Assembly: GCF_964355755.1 (NCBI RefSeq)
Contig: NC_092680.1
Location: forward strand, 11,635,001 to 11,699,000
Source: Antedon mediterranea
Taxonomy: Eukaryota > Echinodermata > Crinoidea > Comatulida > Antedonidae
Direction: 5' to 3'
DNA length: 64,000 nt
Shown: one piece after another, positions 24,261 through 38,300 of the stretch
How the letters are laid out: each line of letters starts with the position of its first letter
Numbering within the stretch: the first letter of the stretch is position 1
Program-made: the position numbers and the translations under genes
The notes under the pieces: generated by a model
Databases searched by the model: none
Told to the model about the DNA's origin: nothing
The model's input: only the letters and a program-made list of their open reading frames with translations

Positions 24261-26457
24261 AAGTTTTGTCGAAATTCTCAAAATGGTCTAAAACGTTTTT
24301 AAATACGATATTAAGCTGTTTTGTGCACTTTGATGATTTGTGTGAAAAGTTTTAACGAAATGCTCAAAATGGTCTAAAACGGTTTCTAATGTTATTTTAA
24401 GCACTTTGATGTTTTTGTGTAACCAAGTTTTTTCGAAAATCACAAAATAGTCTAAAACGTCTCCAAATGCGATTTGAAGCTTTTCTAAGCACTTTGGTGT
24501 TTTTATGTTAACAAGTTTTTTCGAAAATCACAAAATGGTCTAAAACGTCTCCAAATGCGATTTGAGGATATTCTGAGCACTTTGGTGTTTTTTTGTTAAA
24601 AAGTTTTTTAAAAAATCACAAAATGGTCTAAAACGTCTCCAAATGCGATTTGAAGCTATTCTGTACACTTTGATGTTTTGTGTGAAAAAGTTTTGTCGAA
24701 ATGCTCAAAATGGTCTAAAACGTTTTTAAAACGATATTAAGCTATTTTGTGCTCTTTGATGTTTTTGTGTAACCAAGTTTCATCGAAAATCACAAAATGG
24801 TCTAAAACGTCTCAAAATGCGATTTGAAGCTTTTCTAAGCACTTTGGTGTTTTTATGTTAACAAGTTTTTTCGAAAATCACGAAATGGTCTAAAATGTCT
24901 CCAAATGCGATTTGAAGATATTCTGAGCACTTTGGTGTTTTTATGTTAAAAAGTTTTTTCGAAAATCACAAAATGGTCTAAAACGTCTCCAAATGCGATT
25001 TGAAGCTCTTCTGTACACTTTGATGTTTTGTGTGAAAAAGTTTTGTCGAAATGCTCAAAATGGTCTAAAACGTTTTTAAATACGATATTAAGCTGTTTTG
25101 TGCACTTTGATGATTTGTGTGAAAAGTTTTAACGAAATGCTCAAAATGGTCTAAAACGGTTTCTAATGTGATTTTAAGCACTTTGATGTTTTTGTGTAAC
25201 CAAGTTTTTTCGAAAATCACAAAATAGTCTAAAACGTCTCCAAATGCGATTTGAAGCTTTTCTAAGCCCTTTGGTGTTTTTATGTTAACAAGTTTTTTCG
25301 AAAATCACAAAATGGTCTAAAACGTCTCCAAATGCGATTTGAGGATATTCTGAGCACTTTGGTGTTTTTTTGTTAAAAAGTTTTTTCGAAAATCACAAAA
25401 TGGTCTAAAACGTCTCCAAATGCGATTTGAAGCTATTCTGTACACTTTGATGTTTTGTGTGAAAAAGTTTTGTCGAAATGCTCAAAATGGTCTAAAACGT
25501 TTTTAAATACGATATTAGGCTATTTTGTGATCTTTGATGTTTTTGTGTGAAAAGTTTTATCGAAATGCTCAAAATGGTCTAAAACGGTTTCTAATGCGAT
25601 TTGAAGCTATTCTGTACACTTTGAAGTTTTGTGTGAAAAAGTTTTCTCGAAATTCTCAAAATGGTCTAAAACGTTTTTATATACCATATTAAGCTATTTT
25701 GTGCACTTTGATGTTTTTTGTGAAAAGTTTTATCGAAATTCTCAAAATGGTCTAAAACGGTTTCTATTGTGATTTTAAGCACTTTGATGATTTTGTGTAA
25801 CCAAGTTTCATCGAAATGTACAAAATGGTCTAAAACGTCTCCAAATGCGATTTGAAGCTATTCTAAGTACTTTTGTGTTTTTATGTTAACAAGTTTTTTC
25901 GAAAATCACAAAATGGTCTAAAACGTCTTCAAATGCGATTTGAAGCTATTCTGTACACTTTGATGTTTTGTGTGAAAAAGTTTTGTCGAAATGCTCAAAA
26001 TGGTCTAAAACGTTTTTAAAACGATATTAAGCTATTTTGTGCTCTTTGATGTTTTTGTGTAACCAAGTTTCATCGAAAATCACAAAATGGTCTAAAACGT
26101 CTCCAAATGCGATTTGAAGCTTTTCTAAGCACTTTGGTGTTTTTATGTTAACAAGTTTTTTCGAAAATCACAAAATGGTCTAAAACGTCTCCAAATGCGA
26201 TTTGAAGCTCTTCTGTACACTTTGATGTTTTGTGGGAAAAAGTTTTGTCGAAATTCTCAAAATGGTCTAAAACGTTTTTAAATACGATATTAAGCTGTTT
26301 TGTGCACTTTGATGATTTGTGTGAAAAGTTTTAACGAAATGCTCAAAATGGTCAAAAACGGTTTCTAATGTGATTTTAAGCACTTTGATGTTTTTGTGTA
26401 ACCAAGTTTTTTCGAAAATCACAAAATAGTCTAAAACGTCTCCAAATGCGATTTGAA
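24261..26457 (+). repeat. Satellite segment with a 14-monomer HOR variant
   Basis: Contains aagttttttaaaaaatc (about 24602), then a cgaaatggtctaaaatg unit, then a variant HOR at 25005-26206 of 1,202 bp. That is 173 bp more than 1,029, which is exactly two monomers. The extra pair is an A*-B* insertion at 25597 after a B/C hybrid. Private marks aagccctttgg (25265) and gtgggaaaaag (26231) recur in copy 2 at about 62910 and 63876. Confidence 0.82.
25005..26206 (+). repeat. 14-monomer HOR variant (1,202 bp)
   Basis: Order A-B-C-D-E, A-B/C hybrid, A*-B*-C-D, A-F-D. It is the 12-mer with an extra dimer, made when a B monomer ending tctaatgcgatttgaa was joined to the A*-B*-C-D group. Copy 2 carries it at 62650-63851. 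Confidence 0.82.
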
Positions 26458-29246
26458 GCTATTCTGTACACTTTGATGTTTTGTGTGAAAAAGTTTTGTC
26501 GAAATGCTCAAAATGGTCTAAAACGTTTTTAAATACGATATTAAGCTATTTTGTGATCTTTGATGTTTTTGTGTGAAAAGTTTTATCGAAATGCTCAAAA
26601 TGGTCTAAAACGTTTTTAAAACGATATTAAGCTATTTTGTGCTCTTTGATGTTTTTGTGTAACCAAGTTTCATCGAAAATCACAAAATCGTCTAAAACGT
26701 CGCCAAATGCGATTTGAAGCTTTTCTAAGCACTTTGGTGTTTTTATTTTAACAAGTTTTTTCGAAAATCACGAAATGGTCTAAAATATCTCCAAATGCGA
26801 TTTGAAGATATTCTGAGCACTTTGGTGTTTTTATGTTAAAAAGTTTTTTCGAAAATCACAAAATGGTCTAAAACGTCTCCAAACGCGATTTGAAGCTCTT
26901 CTGTACACTTTGATGTTTTGTGTGAAAAAGTTTTGTCGAAATTCTCAAAATGGTCTAAAAGGTTTTTAAATACGATATTAAGCTGTTTTGTGCACTTTGA
27001 TGATTTGTGTGAAAAGTTTTAACGAAATGCTCAAAATGGTCAAAAACGGTTTCTAATGTGATTTTAAGCACTTTGATGTTTTTGTGTAACCAAGTTTTTT
27101 CAAAAATCACAAATTGGTCTAAAACGTCTCCAAATGCGATTTGAAGCTTTTCTAAGCACTTTGGTGTTTTTATGTTAACAAGTTTTTTCGAAAATCACAA
27201 AATGGTCTAAAACGTCTCCAAATGCGATTTGAAGATATTCTGAGCACTTTGGTGTTTTTATGTTAAAAAGTTTTTTCGAAAATCACAAAATAGTCTAAAA
27301 CGTCTCCAAATGCGATTTGAAGCTATTCTGTACACTTTGATGTTTTGTGTGAAAAAGTTTTGTCGAAATGCTCAAAATGGTCTAAAACGTTTTTAAAACG
27401 ATTTTATTAAGCTATTTTGTGCTCTTTGATTTTTTTGTGTAACCAAGTTTCATCGAAAATCACAAAATGGTCTAAAACGTCTCAAAATGCGATTTGAAGC
27501 TTTTCTAAGCACTTTGGTGTTTTTATCTTAACAAGTTTTTTCGAAAATCACGAAATGGTCTAAAATGTCTCCAAATGCGATTTGAAGATATTCTGAGCAC
27601 TTTGGTGTTTTTATGTTAAAAAGTTTTTTCGAAAATCACAAAATGGTCTAAAACGTCTCCAAATGCGATTTGAAGCTCTTCTGTACACTTTGATGTTTTG
27701 TGTGAAAAAGTTTTGTCGAAATGCTCAAAATGGTCTAAAACGTTTTTAAATACGATATTAAGCTGTTTTGTGCACTTTGATGATTTGTGTGAAAAGTTTT
27801 AACGAAATGCTCAAAATGGTCTAAAACGGTTTCTAATGTGATTTTAAGCACTTTGATGTTTTTGTGTAACCAAGTTTTTTCGAAAATCACAAAATAGTCT
27901 AAAACGTCTCCAAATGCGATTTGAAGCTTTTCTAAGCACTTTGGTGTTTTTATGTTAACAAGTTTTTTCGAAAATCACAAAATGGTCTAAAACGTCTCCA
28001 AATGCGATTTGAGGATATTCTGAGCACTTTGGAGTTTTTTTGTTAAAAAGTTTTTTCGAAAATCACAAAATGGTCTAAAACGTCTCCAAATGCGATTTGA
28101 AGCTATTCTGTACACTTTGATGTTTTGTGTGAAAAAGTTTTGTCGAAATGCTCAAAATGGTCTAAAACGTTTTTAAATACGATATTAAGCTATTTTGTGA
28201 TCTTTGATGTTTTTGTGTGAAAAGTTTTATCGAAATGCTCAAAATGGTCTAAAACGGTTTCTATTGTGATTTTAAGCACTTTGATGATTTTGTGTAACCA
28301 AGTTTCATCGAAATGTACAAAATGGTCTAAAACGTCTCCAAATGCGATTTGAAGCTATTCTAAATACTTTTGTGTTTTTATGTTAACAAGTTTTTTCGAA
28401 AATCACAAAATGGTCTAAAACGTCTCAAAATGCGATTTGAAGCTATTCTGTACACTTTGATGTTTTGTGTGAAAAAGTTTTGTCGAAATGCTCAAAATGG
28501 TCTAAAACGTTTTTAAAACGATATTAAGCTATTTTGTGCTCTTTGATGTTTTTGTGTAACCAAGTTTCATCGAAATCAACAAAATGGTCTAATACGTCTC
28601 CAAATGCGATTTGAAGCTTTTCCAAGCTTTTTGCTGTTTTTATGTTAAGTTTTTTCGAAAATCACAAAATGGTCTAAAACGTCTTCAAATGCGATTTGAA
28701 GCTATTCTGTACACTTTGATGTTTTGTGTGAAAAAGTTTTGTCGAAATGCTCAAAATGGTCTAAAACGTTTTTAAATACGATATTAAGCTATTTTGTGAT
28801 CTTTGATGTTTTTGTGTGAAAAGTTTTATCAAAATGCTCAAAATGGTCTGAAACGGTTTCTAATGCGATTTGAAGCTATTCTGTACACTTTGAAGTTTTG
28901 TGTGAAAAAGTTTTCTCGAAATGCTCAAAATGGTCTAAAACGTTTTTATATACCATATTAAGCTATTTTGTGCACTTTGATGTTTTTTTTTAAAAGTTTT
29001 ATCGAAATGCTCAAAATGGTCTAAAACGGTTTCTATTGGGATTTTAAGCACTTTGATGATTTTGTGTAACCAAGTTTCATCGAAAATCACAAAATGGTCT
29101 AAAACGTCTCCAAATGCGATTTGAAGCTTTTCTAAGCACTTTTGTGTTTTTATGTTAACAAGTTTTTTCGAAAATCACAAAATGGTCTAAAACGTCTTCA
29201 AATGCGATTTGAAGCTATTCTGTACACTTTTATGTTTTGTGTGAAA
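26458..29246 (+). repeat. 2.8-kb direct repeat, right copy
   Basis: Near-identical to 21472-24260. Differences seen include aaaatcgtctaaaacg (26687), tttttattttaac (about 26744), cgattttattaag instead of cgatattattaag (about 27399), cacaaattgg, tctaaatac (about 28363) and a T-richer B* monomer (28982). The right copy has more private variants than the left relative to the 32.5-kb paralogue. Confidence 0.82.
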
Positions 29247-29879
29247 AAGTTTTGTCGAAATGCTCAAAATGGTCTAAAACGTTTTTAAAACGATATTAAG
29301 CTATTTTGTGCTCTTTGATGTTTTTGTGTAACCAAGTTTCATCGAAAATCACAAAATGGTCTAAAACGTCTCCAAATGCGATTTGAAGCTTTTCTAAGCA
29401 CTTTGGTGTTTTTATGTTAACAAGTTTTTTCGAAAATCACAAAATGGTCTAAAACGTCTCCAAATGCGATTTGAAGCTCTTCTGTACACTTTGATGTTTT
29501 GTGGGAAAAAGTTTTGTCGAAATTCTCAAAATGGTCTAAAACGTTTTTAAATACGATATTAAGCTGTTTTGTGCACTTTGATGATTTGTGTGAAAAGTTT
29601 TAACGAAATGCTCAAAATGGTCAAAAACGGTTTCTAATGTGATTTTAAGCACTTTGATGTTTTTGTGTAACCAAGTTTTTTCGAAAATCACAAAATGGTC
29701 TAAAACGTCTCCAAATGCGATTTGAAGCTATTCTGTACACTTTGATGTTTTGTGTGAAAAAGTTTTGTCGAAATGCTCAAAATGGTCTAAAACGTTTTTA
29801 AATACGATATTAAGCTATTTTGTGATCTTTGATGTTTTTGTGTGAAAAGTTTTATCGAAATGCTCAAAATGGTCTAAAA
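29247..29879 (+). repeat. Short satellite segment joining two blocks
   Basis: An A-F-D group is followed by A-B-C (from 29476, with gtgggaaaaag as at 26231) and an A plus B/A hybrid. It matches 26207 onward at an offset of 3,269 bp. Nothing but satellite is present. Confidence 0.78.
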
Positions 29880-32479
29880 CGTTTTTAAAACGATATTAAG
29901 CTATTTTGTGCTCTTTGATGTTTTTGTGTAACCAAGTTTCAACGAAAATCACAAAATGGTCTAAAACGTCTCCAAATGCGATTTGAAGCTTTTCTAAGCA
30001 CTTTGGTGTTTTTATGTTAACAAGTTTTTTCGAAAATCACAAAATGGTCTAAAACGTCTCCAAATGCGATTTGAAGCTCTTCTGTACACTTTGATGTTTT
30101 GTGTGAAAAAGTTTTGTCGAAATTCTCAAAATGGTCTAAAAGGTTTTTAAATACGATATTAAGCTGTTTTGTGCACTTTGATGATTTGTGTGAAAAGTTT
30201 TAACGAAATGCTCAAAATGGTCTAAAACGGTTTCTAATGTGATTTTAAGCACTTTGATGTTTTTGTGTAACCAAGTTTTTTCGAAAATCACAAAATGGTC
30301 TAATACGTCTCCAAATGCGATTTGAAGCTTTTCCAAGCACTTTGCTGTTTTTATGTTAAGTTTTTTCGAAAATCACAAAATGGTCTAAAACGTCTTCAAA
30401 TGCGATTTGAAGCTATTCTGTACACTTTGATGTTTTGTGTGAAAAAGTTGTGTCGAAATGCTCAAAATGGTCTAAAACGTTTTTAAATACGATATTAAGC
30501 TATTTTGTGATCTTTGATGTTTTTGTGTGAAAAGTTTTATCAAAATGCTCAAAATGGTCTGAAACGGTTTCTAATGCGATTTGAAGCTATTCTGTACACT
30601 TTGAAGTTTTGTGTGAAAAAGTTTTCTCGAAATGCTCAAAATGGTCTAAAACGTTTTTATATACCATATTAAGCTATTTTGTGCACTTTGATGTTTTTTT
30701 TGAAAAGTTTTATCGAAATGCTCAAAATGGTCTAAAACGGTTTCTATTGGGATTTTAAGCACTTTGATGATTTTGTGTAACCAAGTTTCATCGAAATGTA
30801 CAAAATGGTCTAAAACGTCTCCAAATGCGATTTGAAGCTATTCTAAGTACTTTTGTGTTTTTATGTTAACAAGTTTTTTCGAAAATCACAAAATGGTCTA
30901 AAACGTCTTCAAATGCGATTTGAAGCTATTCTGTACACTTTGATGTTTTGTGTGAAAAAGTTTTGTCGAAATGCTCAAAATGGTCAAAAACGGTTTCTAA
31001 TGTGATTTTAAGCACTTTGATGTTTTTGTGTAACCAAGTTTTTTAAAAAATCACAAAATGGTCTAAAACGTCTCCAAATGCGATTTGAAGCTTTTCTAAG
31101 CACTTTGGTGTTTTTATGTTAACAAGTTTTTTCGAAAATCACAAAATGGTCTAAAACGTCTATAAATGCGATTTGAAGATATTCTGAGCACTTTGGTGTT
31201 TTTATGTTAAAAAGTTTTTTCGAAAATCACAAAATAGTCTAAAACGTCTCAAAATGCGATTTGAAGCTATTCTGTACACTTTGATGTTTTGTGTGAAAAA
31301 GTTTTGTCGAAATGCTCAAAATGGTCTAAAACGTTTTTAAAACGATATTAAGCTATTTTGTGCTCTTTGATGTTTTTGTGTAACCAAGTTTCATCGAAAA
31401 TCACAAAATGGTCTAAAACATCTCCAAATGCGATTTGAAGCTTTTCTAAGCACTTTGGTGTTTTTATGTTAACAAGTTTTTTCGAAAATCACGAAATGGT
31501 CTAAAATGTCTCCAAAAGCGATTTGAAGATATTCTGAGCACTTTGGTGTTTTTATGTTAAAACGTTTTTTCGAAAATCAAAAAATGGTCTAAAACGTTTT
31601 TAAATACGATATTAAGCTATTTTGTGATCTTTGATGTTTTTGTGTGAAAAGTTTTATCGAAATGCTCAAAATGGTCTAAAACGGTTTCTAATGCGATTTG
31701 AAGCTATTCTGTACACTTTGAAGTTTTTTGTGAAAAAGTTTTCTCGAAATGCTCAAAATGGTCTAAAACGTTTTTATATACCATATTAAGCTATTTTGTG
31801 CACTTTGATGTTTTTTGTGAAAAGTTTTATCAAAATTCTCAAAATGGTCTAAAACGGTTTCTATTGTGATTTTAAGCACTTTGATGATTTTGTGTAACCA
31901 AGTTTCATCGAAATGTACAAAATGGTCTAAAACGTCTCCAAATGCGATTTGAAGCTATTCTAAGTACTTTTGTGTTTTTATGTTAACAAGTTTTTTCGAA
32001 AATCACGAAATGGTCTAAAATGTCTCCAAATGCGATTTGAAGATATTCTGAGCACTTTGGTGTTTTTATGTTAAAAAGTTTTTTCGAAAATCACAAAATA
32101 GTCTAAAACGTCTCCAAATGCGATTTGAAGCTATTCTGTACACTTTGATGTTTTGTGTGAAAAAGTTTTGTCGAAATGCTCAAAATGGTCTAAAACGTTT
32201 TTAAAACGATATTAAGCTATTTTGTGCTCTTTGATGTTTTTGTGTAACCAAGTTTCATCGAAAATCACAAAATGGTCTAAAACGTCTCAAAATGCGATTT
32301 GAAGCTTTTCTAAGCACTTTGGTGTTTTTATGTTAACAAGTTTTTTCGAAAATCACGAAATGGTCTAAAATGTCTCCAAATGCGATTTGAAGATATTCTG
32401 AGCACTTTGGTGTTTTTATGTTAAAAAGTTTTTTCGAAAATCACAAAATGGTCTAAAACGTCTCCAAATGCGATTTGAA
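29880..32479 (+). repeat. Partial copy of the 4.4-kb block (2.6 kb)
   Basis: Matches about 11662-14261 at an offset of 18,218 bp. It starts in the A-to-F step of a 12-mer and ends where the block's closing unit would begin. It has the three-base-deleted D monomer and the A*-B* pairs. Private changes include aagttgtgtcg (30446), tctataaatgcg (31161) and ccaaaagcg (31512). Confidence 0.84.
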
Positions 32480-34280
32480 GCTATTCTGTACACTTTGATG
32501 TTTTGTGTGAAAAAGTTTTGTCGAAATGCTCAAAATGGTCTAAAACGTTTTTAAATACGATATTAAGCTATTTTGTGATCTTTGATGTTTTTGTGTGAAA
32601 AGTTTTATCGAAATGCTCAAAATGGTCTAAAACGTTTTTAAAACGATATTAAGCTATTTTGTGCTCTTTGATGTTTTTGTGTAACCAAGTTTCATCGAAA
32701 ATCACAAAATGGTCTAAAACGTCGCCAAATGCGATTTGAAGCTTTTCTAAGCACTTTGGTGTTTTTATGTTAACAAGTTTTTTCGAAAATCACGAAATGG
32801 TCTAAAATATCTCCAAATGCGATTTGAAGATATTCTGAGCACTTTGGTGTTTTTATGTTAAAAAGTTTTTCGAAAATCACAAAATGGTCTAAAACGTCTC
32901 CAAACGCGATTTGAAGCTCTTCTGTACACTTTGATGTTTTGTGTGAAAAAGTTTTGTCGAAATTCTCAAAATGGTCTAAAACGTTTTTAAATACGATATT
33001 AAGCTGTTTTGTGCACTTTGATGATTTGTGTGAAAAGTTTTAACGAAATGCTCAAAATGGTCAAAAACGGTTTCTAATGTGATTTTAAGCACTTTGATGT
33101 TTTTGTGTAACCAAGTTTTTTCAAAAATCACAAAATGGTCTAAAACGTCTCCAAATGCGATTTGAAGCTTTTCTAAGCACTTTGGTGTTTTTATGTTAAC
33201 AAGTTTTTTCGAAAATCACAAAATGGTCTAAAACGTCTCCAAATGCGATTTGAAGATATTCTGAGCACTTTGGTGTTTTTATGTTAAAAAGTTTTTTCGA
33301 AAATCACAAAATAGTCTAAAACGTCTCCAAATGCGATTTGAAGCTATTCTGTACACTTTGATGTTTTGTGTGAAAAAGTTTTGTCGAAATGCTCAAAATG
33401 GTCTAAAACGTTTTTAAAACGATATTATTAAGCTATTTTGTGCTCTTTGATGTTTTTGTGTAACCAAGTTTCATCGAAAATCACAAAATGGTCTAAAACG
33501 TCTCAAAATGCGATTTGAAGCTTTTCTAAGCACTTTGGTGTTTTTATCTTAACAAGTTTTTTCGAAAATCACGAAATGGTCTAAAATGTCTCCAAATGCG
33601 ATTTGAAGATATTCTGAGCACTTTGGTGTTTTTATGTTGAAAAGTTTTTTCGAAAATCACAAAATGGTCTAAAACGTCTCCAAATGCGATTTGAAGCTCT
33701 TCTGTACACTTTGATGTTTTGTGTGAAAAAGTTTTGTCGAAATGCTCAAAATGGTCTAAAACGTTTTTAAATACGATATTAAGCTGTTTTGTGCACTTTG
33801 ATGATTTGTGTGAAAAGTTTTAACGAAATGCTCAAAATGGTCTAAAACGGTTTCTAATGTGATTTTAAGCACTTTGATGTTTTTGTGTAACCAAGTTTTT
33901 TCGAAAATCACAAAATAGTCTAAAACGTCTCCAAATGCGATTTGAAGCTTTTCTAAGCACTTTGGTGTTTTTATGTTAACAAGTTTTTTCGAAAATCACA
34001 AAATGGTCTAAAACGTCTCCAAATGCGATTTGAGGATATTCTGAGCACTTTGGTGTTTTTTTGTTAAAAAGTTTTTTCGAAAATCACAAAATGGTCTAAA
34101 ACGTCTCCAAATGCGATTTGAAGCTATTCTGTACACTTTGATGTTTTGTGTGAAAAAGTTTTGTCGAAATGCTCAAAATGGTCTAAAACGTTTTTAAATA
34201 CGATATAAAGCTATTTTTTGATCTTTGATGTTTTTGTGTGAAAAGTTTTATCGAAATGCTCAAAATGGTCTAAAACGGTT
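32480..34280 (+). repeat. Third copy of the 21.5-kb region (1.8 kb)
   Basis: Matches 21472 to about 23272 at an offset of 11,008 bp, then 11,007 bp after one T is lost near 32868. It carries the cgtcgcc F monomer (32719) and the attattaag insertion (about 33424). It ends in a B/C hybrid (tctaatgcgatttgaa) with atataaagc and ttttttgatc changes near 34203. Confidence 0.82.
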
Positions 34281-34296
34281 TCTAATGCGATTTGAA

Positions 34297-34383
34297 GCTA
34301 TTCTGTACCCTTTGAAGTTTTTTGTGAAAAAGTTTTCTCGAAATGCTCAAAATGGTCTAAAAAGTTTTCTATTGGGATTTTAA
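34297..34383 (+). repeat. Hybrid monomer A*/B* (87 bp)
   Basis: The first half is A*-class (ctttgaag, ttttctcg) and the second half is B*-class (tctattgggattttaa). The switch lies in the shared core, where the sequence reads ggtctaaaaagttttct. One monomer has been removed relative to the A*-B* pairs elsewhere. Private changes: tgtaccc and the g-less core. Confidence 0.86.
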
Positions 34384-35326
34384 GCACTTTGATGATTTTG
34401 TGTAACCAAGTTTCATCGAAATGTACAAAATGGTCTAAAACGTCTCCAAATGCGATTTGAAGCTATTCTAAGTACTTTTGTGTTTTTATGTTAACAAGTT
34501 TTTTCGAAAATCACAAAATGGTCTAAAACATCTTCAAATGCGATTTGAAGCTATTCTGTACACTTTTATGTTTTGTGTGAAAAAGTTTTGTCGAAATTCT
34601 CAAAATGGTCTAAAACGTTTTTAAATACGATATTAAGCTGTTTTGTGCACTTTGATGATTTGTGTGAAAAGTTTTAACGAAATGCTCAAAATGGTCAAAA
34701 ACGGTTTCTAATGTGATTTTAAGCACTTTGATGTTTTTGTGTAACCAAGTTTTTTCAAAAATCACAAAATGGTCTAAAACGTCTCCAAATGCGATTTGAA
34801 GCTTTTCTAAGCACTTTGGTGTTTTTATGTTAACAAGTTTTTTCGAAAATCACAAAATGGTCTAAAACGTCTCCAAATGCGATTTGAAGATATTCTGAGC
34901 ACTTTGGTGTTTTTATGTTAAAAAGTTTTTTCGAAAATCACAAAATAGTCTAAAACGTCTCCAAATGCGATTTGAAGCTATTCTGTACACTTTGATGTTT
35001 TGTGTGAAAAAGTTTTGTCGAAATGCTCAAAATGGTCTAAAACGTTTTTAAAACGATATTAAGCTATTTTGTGCTCTTTGATGTTTTTGTGTAACCAAGT
35101 TTCATCGAAAATCACAAAATGGTCTAAAACGTCTCAAAATGCGATTTGAAGCTTTTCTAAGCACTTTGGTGTTTTTATGTTAACAAGTTTTTTCGAAAAT
35201 CACGAAATGGTTTAAAATATCTCCAAATGCGATTTGAAGATATTCTGAGCACTTTGGTGTTTTTATGTTAAAAAGTTTTTTCGAAAATCACAAAATGGTC
35301 TAAAACGTCTCCAAATGCGAATTGAA
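34384..35326 (+). repeat. Satellite segment matching about 16.67-17.61 kb
   Basis: From 34550 it aligns with 16833 onward at an offset of 17,717 bp up to 35326 (17609), after which the closest relative switches to 14689 onward. It has aaaacatcttc (about 34526), ggtttaaaatatctcc (about 35211) and gcgaattgaag (35319) as private changes. Confidence 0.78.
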
Positions 35327-38300
35327 GCTCTTCTGTACACTTTGATGTTTTTTGTGAAAAAGTTTTGTCGAAATGCTCAAAATGGTCTAAAACATTTTCA
35401 AATACGATATTAAGCTGTTTTGTGCACTTTGATGATTTGTGTGAAAAGTTTTAACGAAATCCTCAAAATGGTCTAAAACGGTTTCTAATGTGATTTTAAG
35501 CACTTTGATGTTTTTGTGTAACCAAGTTTTATCGAAAATCACAAAATAGTCTAAAACGTCTCCAAATGCGATTTGAAGCTTTTCTAAGCACTTTGGTGTT
35601 TTTATGTTAACAAGTGTTTTCGAAAATCACAAAATGGTCTAAAACGTCTCCAAATGCGATTTGAGGATATTCTGAGCACTTTGGTGTTTTTTTGTTAAAA
35701 AGTTTTTTCGAAAATCACAAAATGGTCTAAAACGTCTCCAAATGCGATTTGAAGCTATTCTGTACACTTTGATGTTTTGTGTGAAAAAGTTTTGTCGAAA
35801 TGCTCAAAATGGTCTAAAACATTTTTAAATACGATATTAAGCTATTTTGTGATCTTTGATGTTTTTGTGTGAAAAGTTTTATCGAAATGCTCAAAATGGT
35901 CTAAAACGGTTTCTATTGTGATTTTAAGCACTTTGATGATTTTGTGTAACCAAGTTTCATCGAAATGTACAAAATGGTCTAAAACGTCTCCAAATGCGAT
36001 TTGAAGCTATTCTAAGTACTTTTGTGTTTTTATGTTAACAAGTTTTTTCGAAAATCACAAAATGGTCTAAAACGTCTTCAAATGCGATTTGAAGCTATTC
36101 TGTACACTTTGATGTTTTGTGTGAAAAAGTTTTGTCAAAATGCTCAAAATGGTCTAAAACGTTTTTAAAACGATATTAAGCTATTTTGTGCTCTTTGATG
36201 TTTTTGTGTAACCAAGTTTCATCGAAAATCACAACATGGTCTAAAACGTCTCCAAATGCGATTTGAAGCTTTTCTAAGCACTTTGGTGTTTTTATGTTAA
36301 CAAGTTTTTTCGAAAATCACAAAATGGTCTAAAACGTCTCCAAATGCGATTTGAAGCTCTTCTGTACACTTTGATGTTTTGTTTGAAAAAGTTTTGTCGA
36401 AATTCTCAAAATGGTCTAAAACGTTTTTAAATTCGATATTAAGCTGTTTTGTGCACTTTGATGATTTGTGTGAAAAGTTTTAACGAAATGCTCAAAATGG
36501 TCAAAAACGGTTTCTAATGTGATTTTAAGCACTTTGATGTTTTTGTGTAACCAAGTTTTTTCGAAAATCACAAAATGGTCTAAAACGTCTCCAAATGCGA
36601 TTTGAGGATATTCTGAGCACTTTGGTGTTTTTATGTTAAAAAGTTTTTTCGAAAATCACAAAATGGTCTAAAACGTCTCAAAATGCGATTTGAAGCTAAT
36701 CTGTACACTTTGATGTTTTGTGTGAAAAAGTTTTGTCGAAATGCTCAAAATGGTCTAAAACGTTTTTAAAACGATATTAAGCTATTTTGTGCTCTTTGAT
36801 GTTTTTGTGTAACCAAGTTTCATCGAAATCAACAAAATGGTCTAATACGTCTCCAAATGCGATTTGAAGCTTTTCCAAGCACTTTGCTGTTTTTATGTTA
36901 ACAAGTTTTTTCGAAAATCACAAAATGGTCTAAAACGTCTTCAAATGCGATTTGAAGCTATTCTGTAGACTTTGATGTTTTGTGTGAAAAAGTTTTGTCG
37001 AAATGCTCAAAATGGTCTAAAACGTTTTTAAATACGATATTAAGCTATTTTGTGATCTTTGATGTTTTTGTGTGAAAAGTTTTATCAAAATGCTCAAAAT
37101 GGTCTGAAACGGTTTCTAATGCGATTTGAAGCTATTCTGTACACTTTGAAGTTTTGTGTGAAAAAGTTTTCTCGAAATGCTCAAAATGGTCTAAAACGTT
37201 TTTATATACCATATTAAGCTATTTTGTGCACTTTGATGTTTTTTGTGAAAAGTTTTATCGAAATGCTCAAAATGGTCTAAAACGGTTTCTATTGGGATTT
37301 TAAGCACTTTGATGATTTTGTGTAACCAAGTTTCATCGAAATGTACAAAATGGTCTAAAACGTCTCCAAATGCGATTTGAAGCTATTCTAAGTACTTTTG
37401 TGTTTTTATGTTAACAAGTTTTTTCGAAAATCACAAAATGGTCTAAAACGTCTTTCAAATGCGATTTGAAGCTATTCTGTACACTTTTATGTTTTGTGTG
37501 AAAAAGTTTTGTCGAAATTCTCAAAATGGTCTAAAACGTTTTTAAATACGATATTAAGCTGTTTTGTGCACTTTGATGATTTGTGTGAAAAGTTTTAACG
37601 AAATGCTCAAAATGGTCAAAAACGGTTTCTAATGTGATTTTAAGCACTTTGATGTTTTTGTGTAACCAAGTTTTTTCAAAAATCACAAAATGGTCTAAAA
37701 CGTCTCCAAATGCGATTTGAAGCTTTTCTAAGCACTTTGGTGTTTTTATGTTAACAAGTTTTTTCGAAAATCACAAAATAGTCTAAAACGTCTCCAAATG
37801 CGATTTGAAGATATTCTGAGCACTTTGGTGTTTTTATGTTAAACAGTTTTTTCGAAAATCACAAAATAGTCTAAAACGTCTCCAAATGCGATTTGAAGCT
37901 ATTCTGTACACTTTGATGTTTTGTGTGAAAAAGTTTTGTCGAAATGCTCAAAATGGTCTAAAACGTTTTTAAAACGATATTAAGCTATTTTGTGCTCTTT
38001 GATGTTTTTTTGTAACCAAGTTTCATCGAAAATCACAAAATGGTCTAAAACGTCTCAAAATGCGATTTGAAGCTTTTCTAAGCAATTTGGTGTTTTTATG
38101 TTAACAAGTTTTTTCGAAAATCACGAAATGGTCTAAAATGTCTCCAAATGCGATTTGAAGATATTCTGAGCACTTTGGTGTTTTTATGTTAAAAAGTTTT
38201 TTCGAAAATCACAAAATGGTCTAAAACGTCTCCAAATGCGATTTGAAGCTCTTCTGTACACTTTGATGTTTTGTGTGAAAAAGTTTTGTCGAAATGCTCA

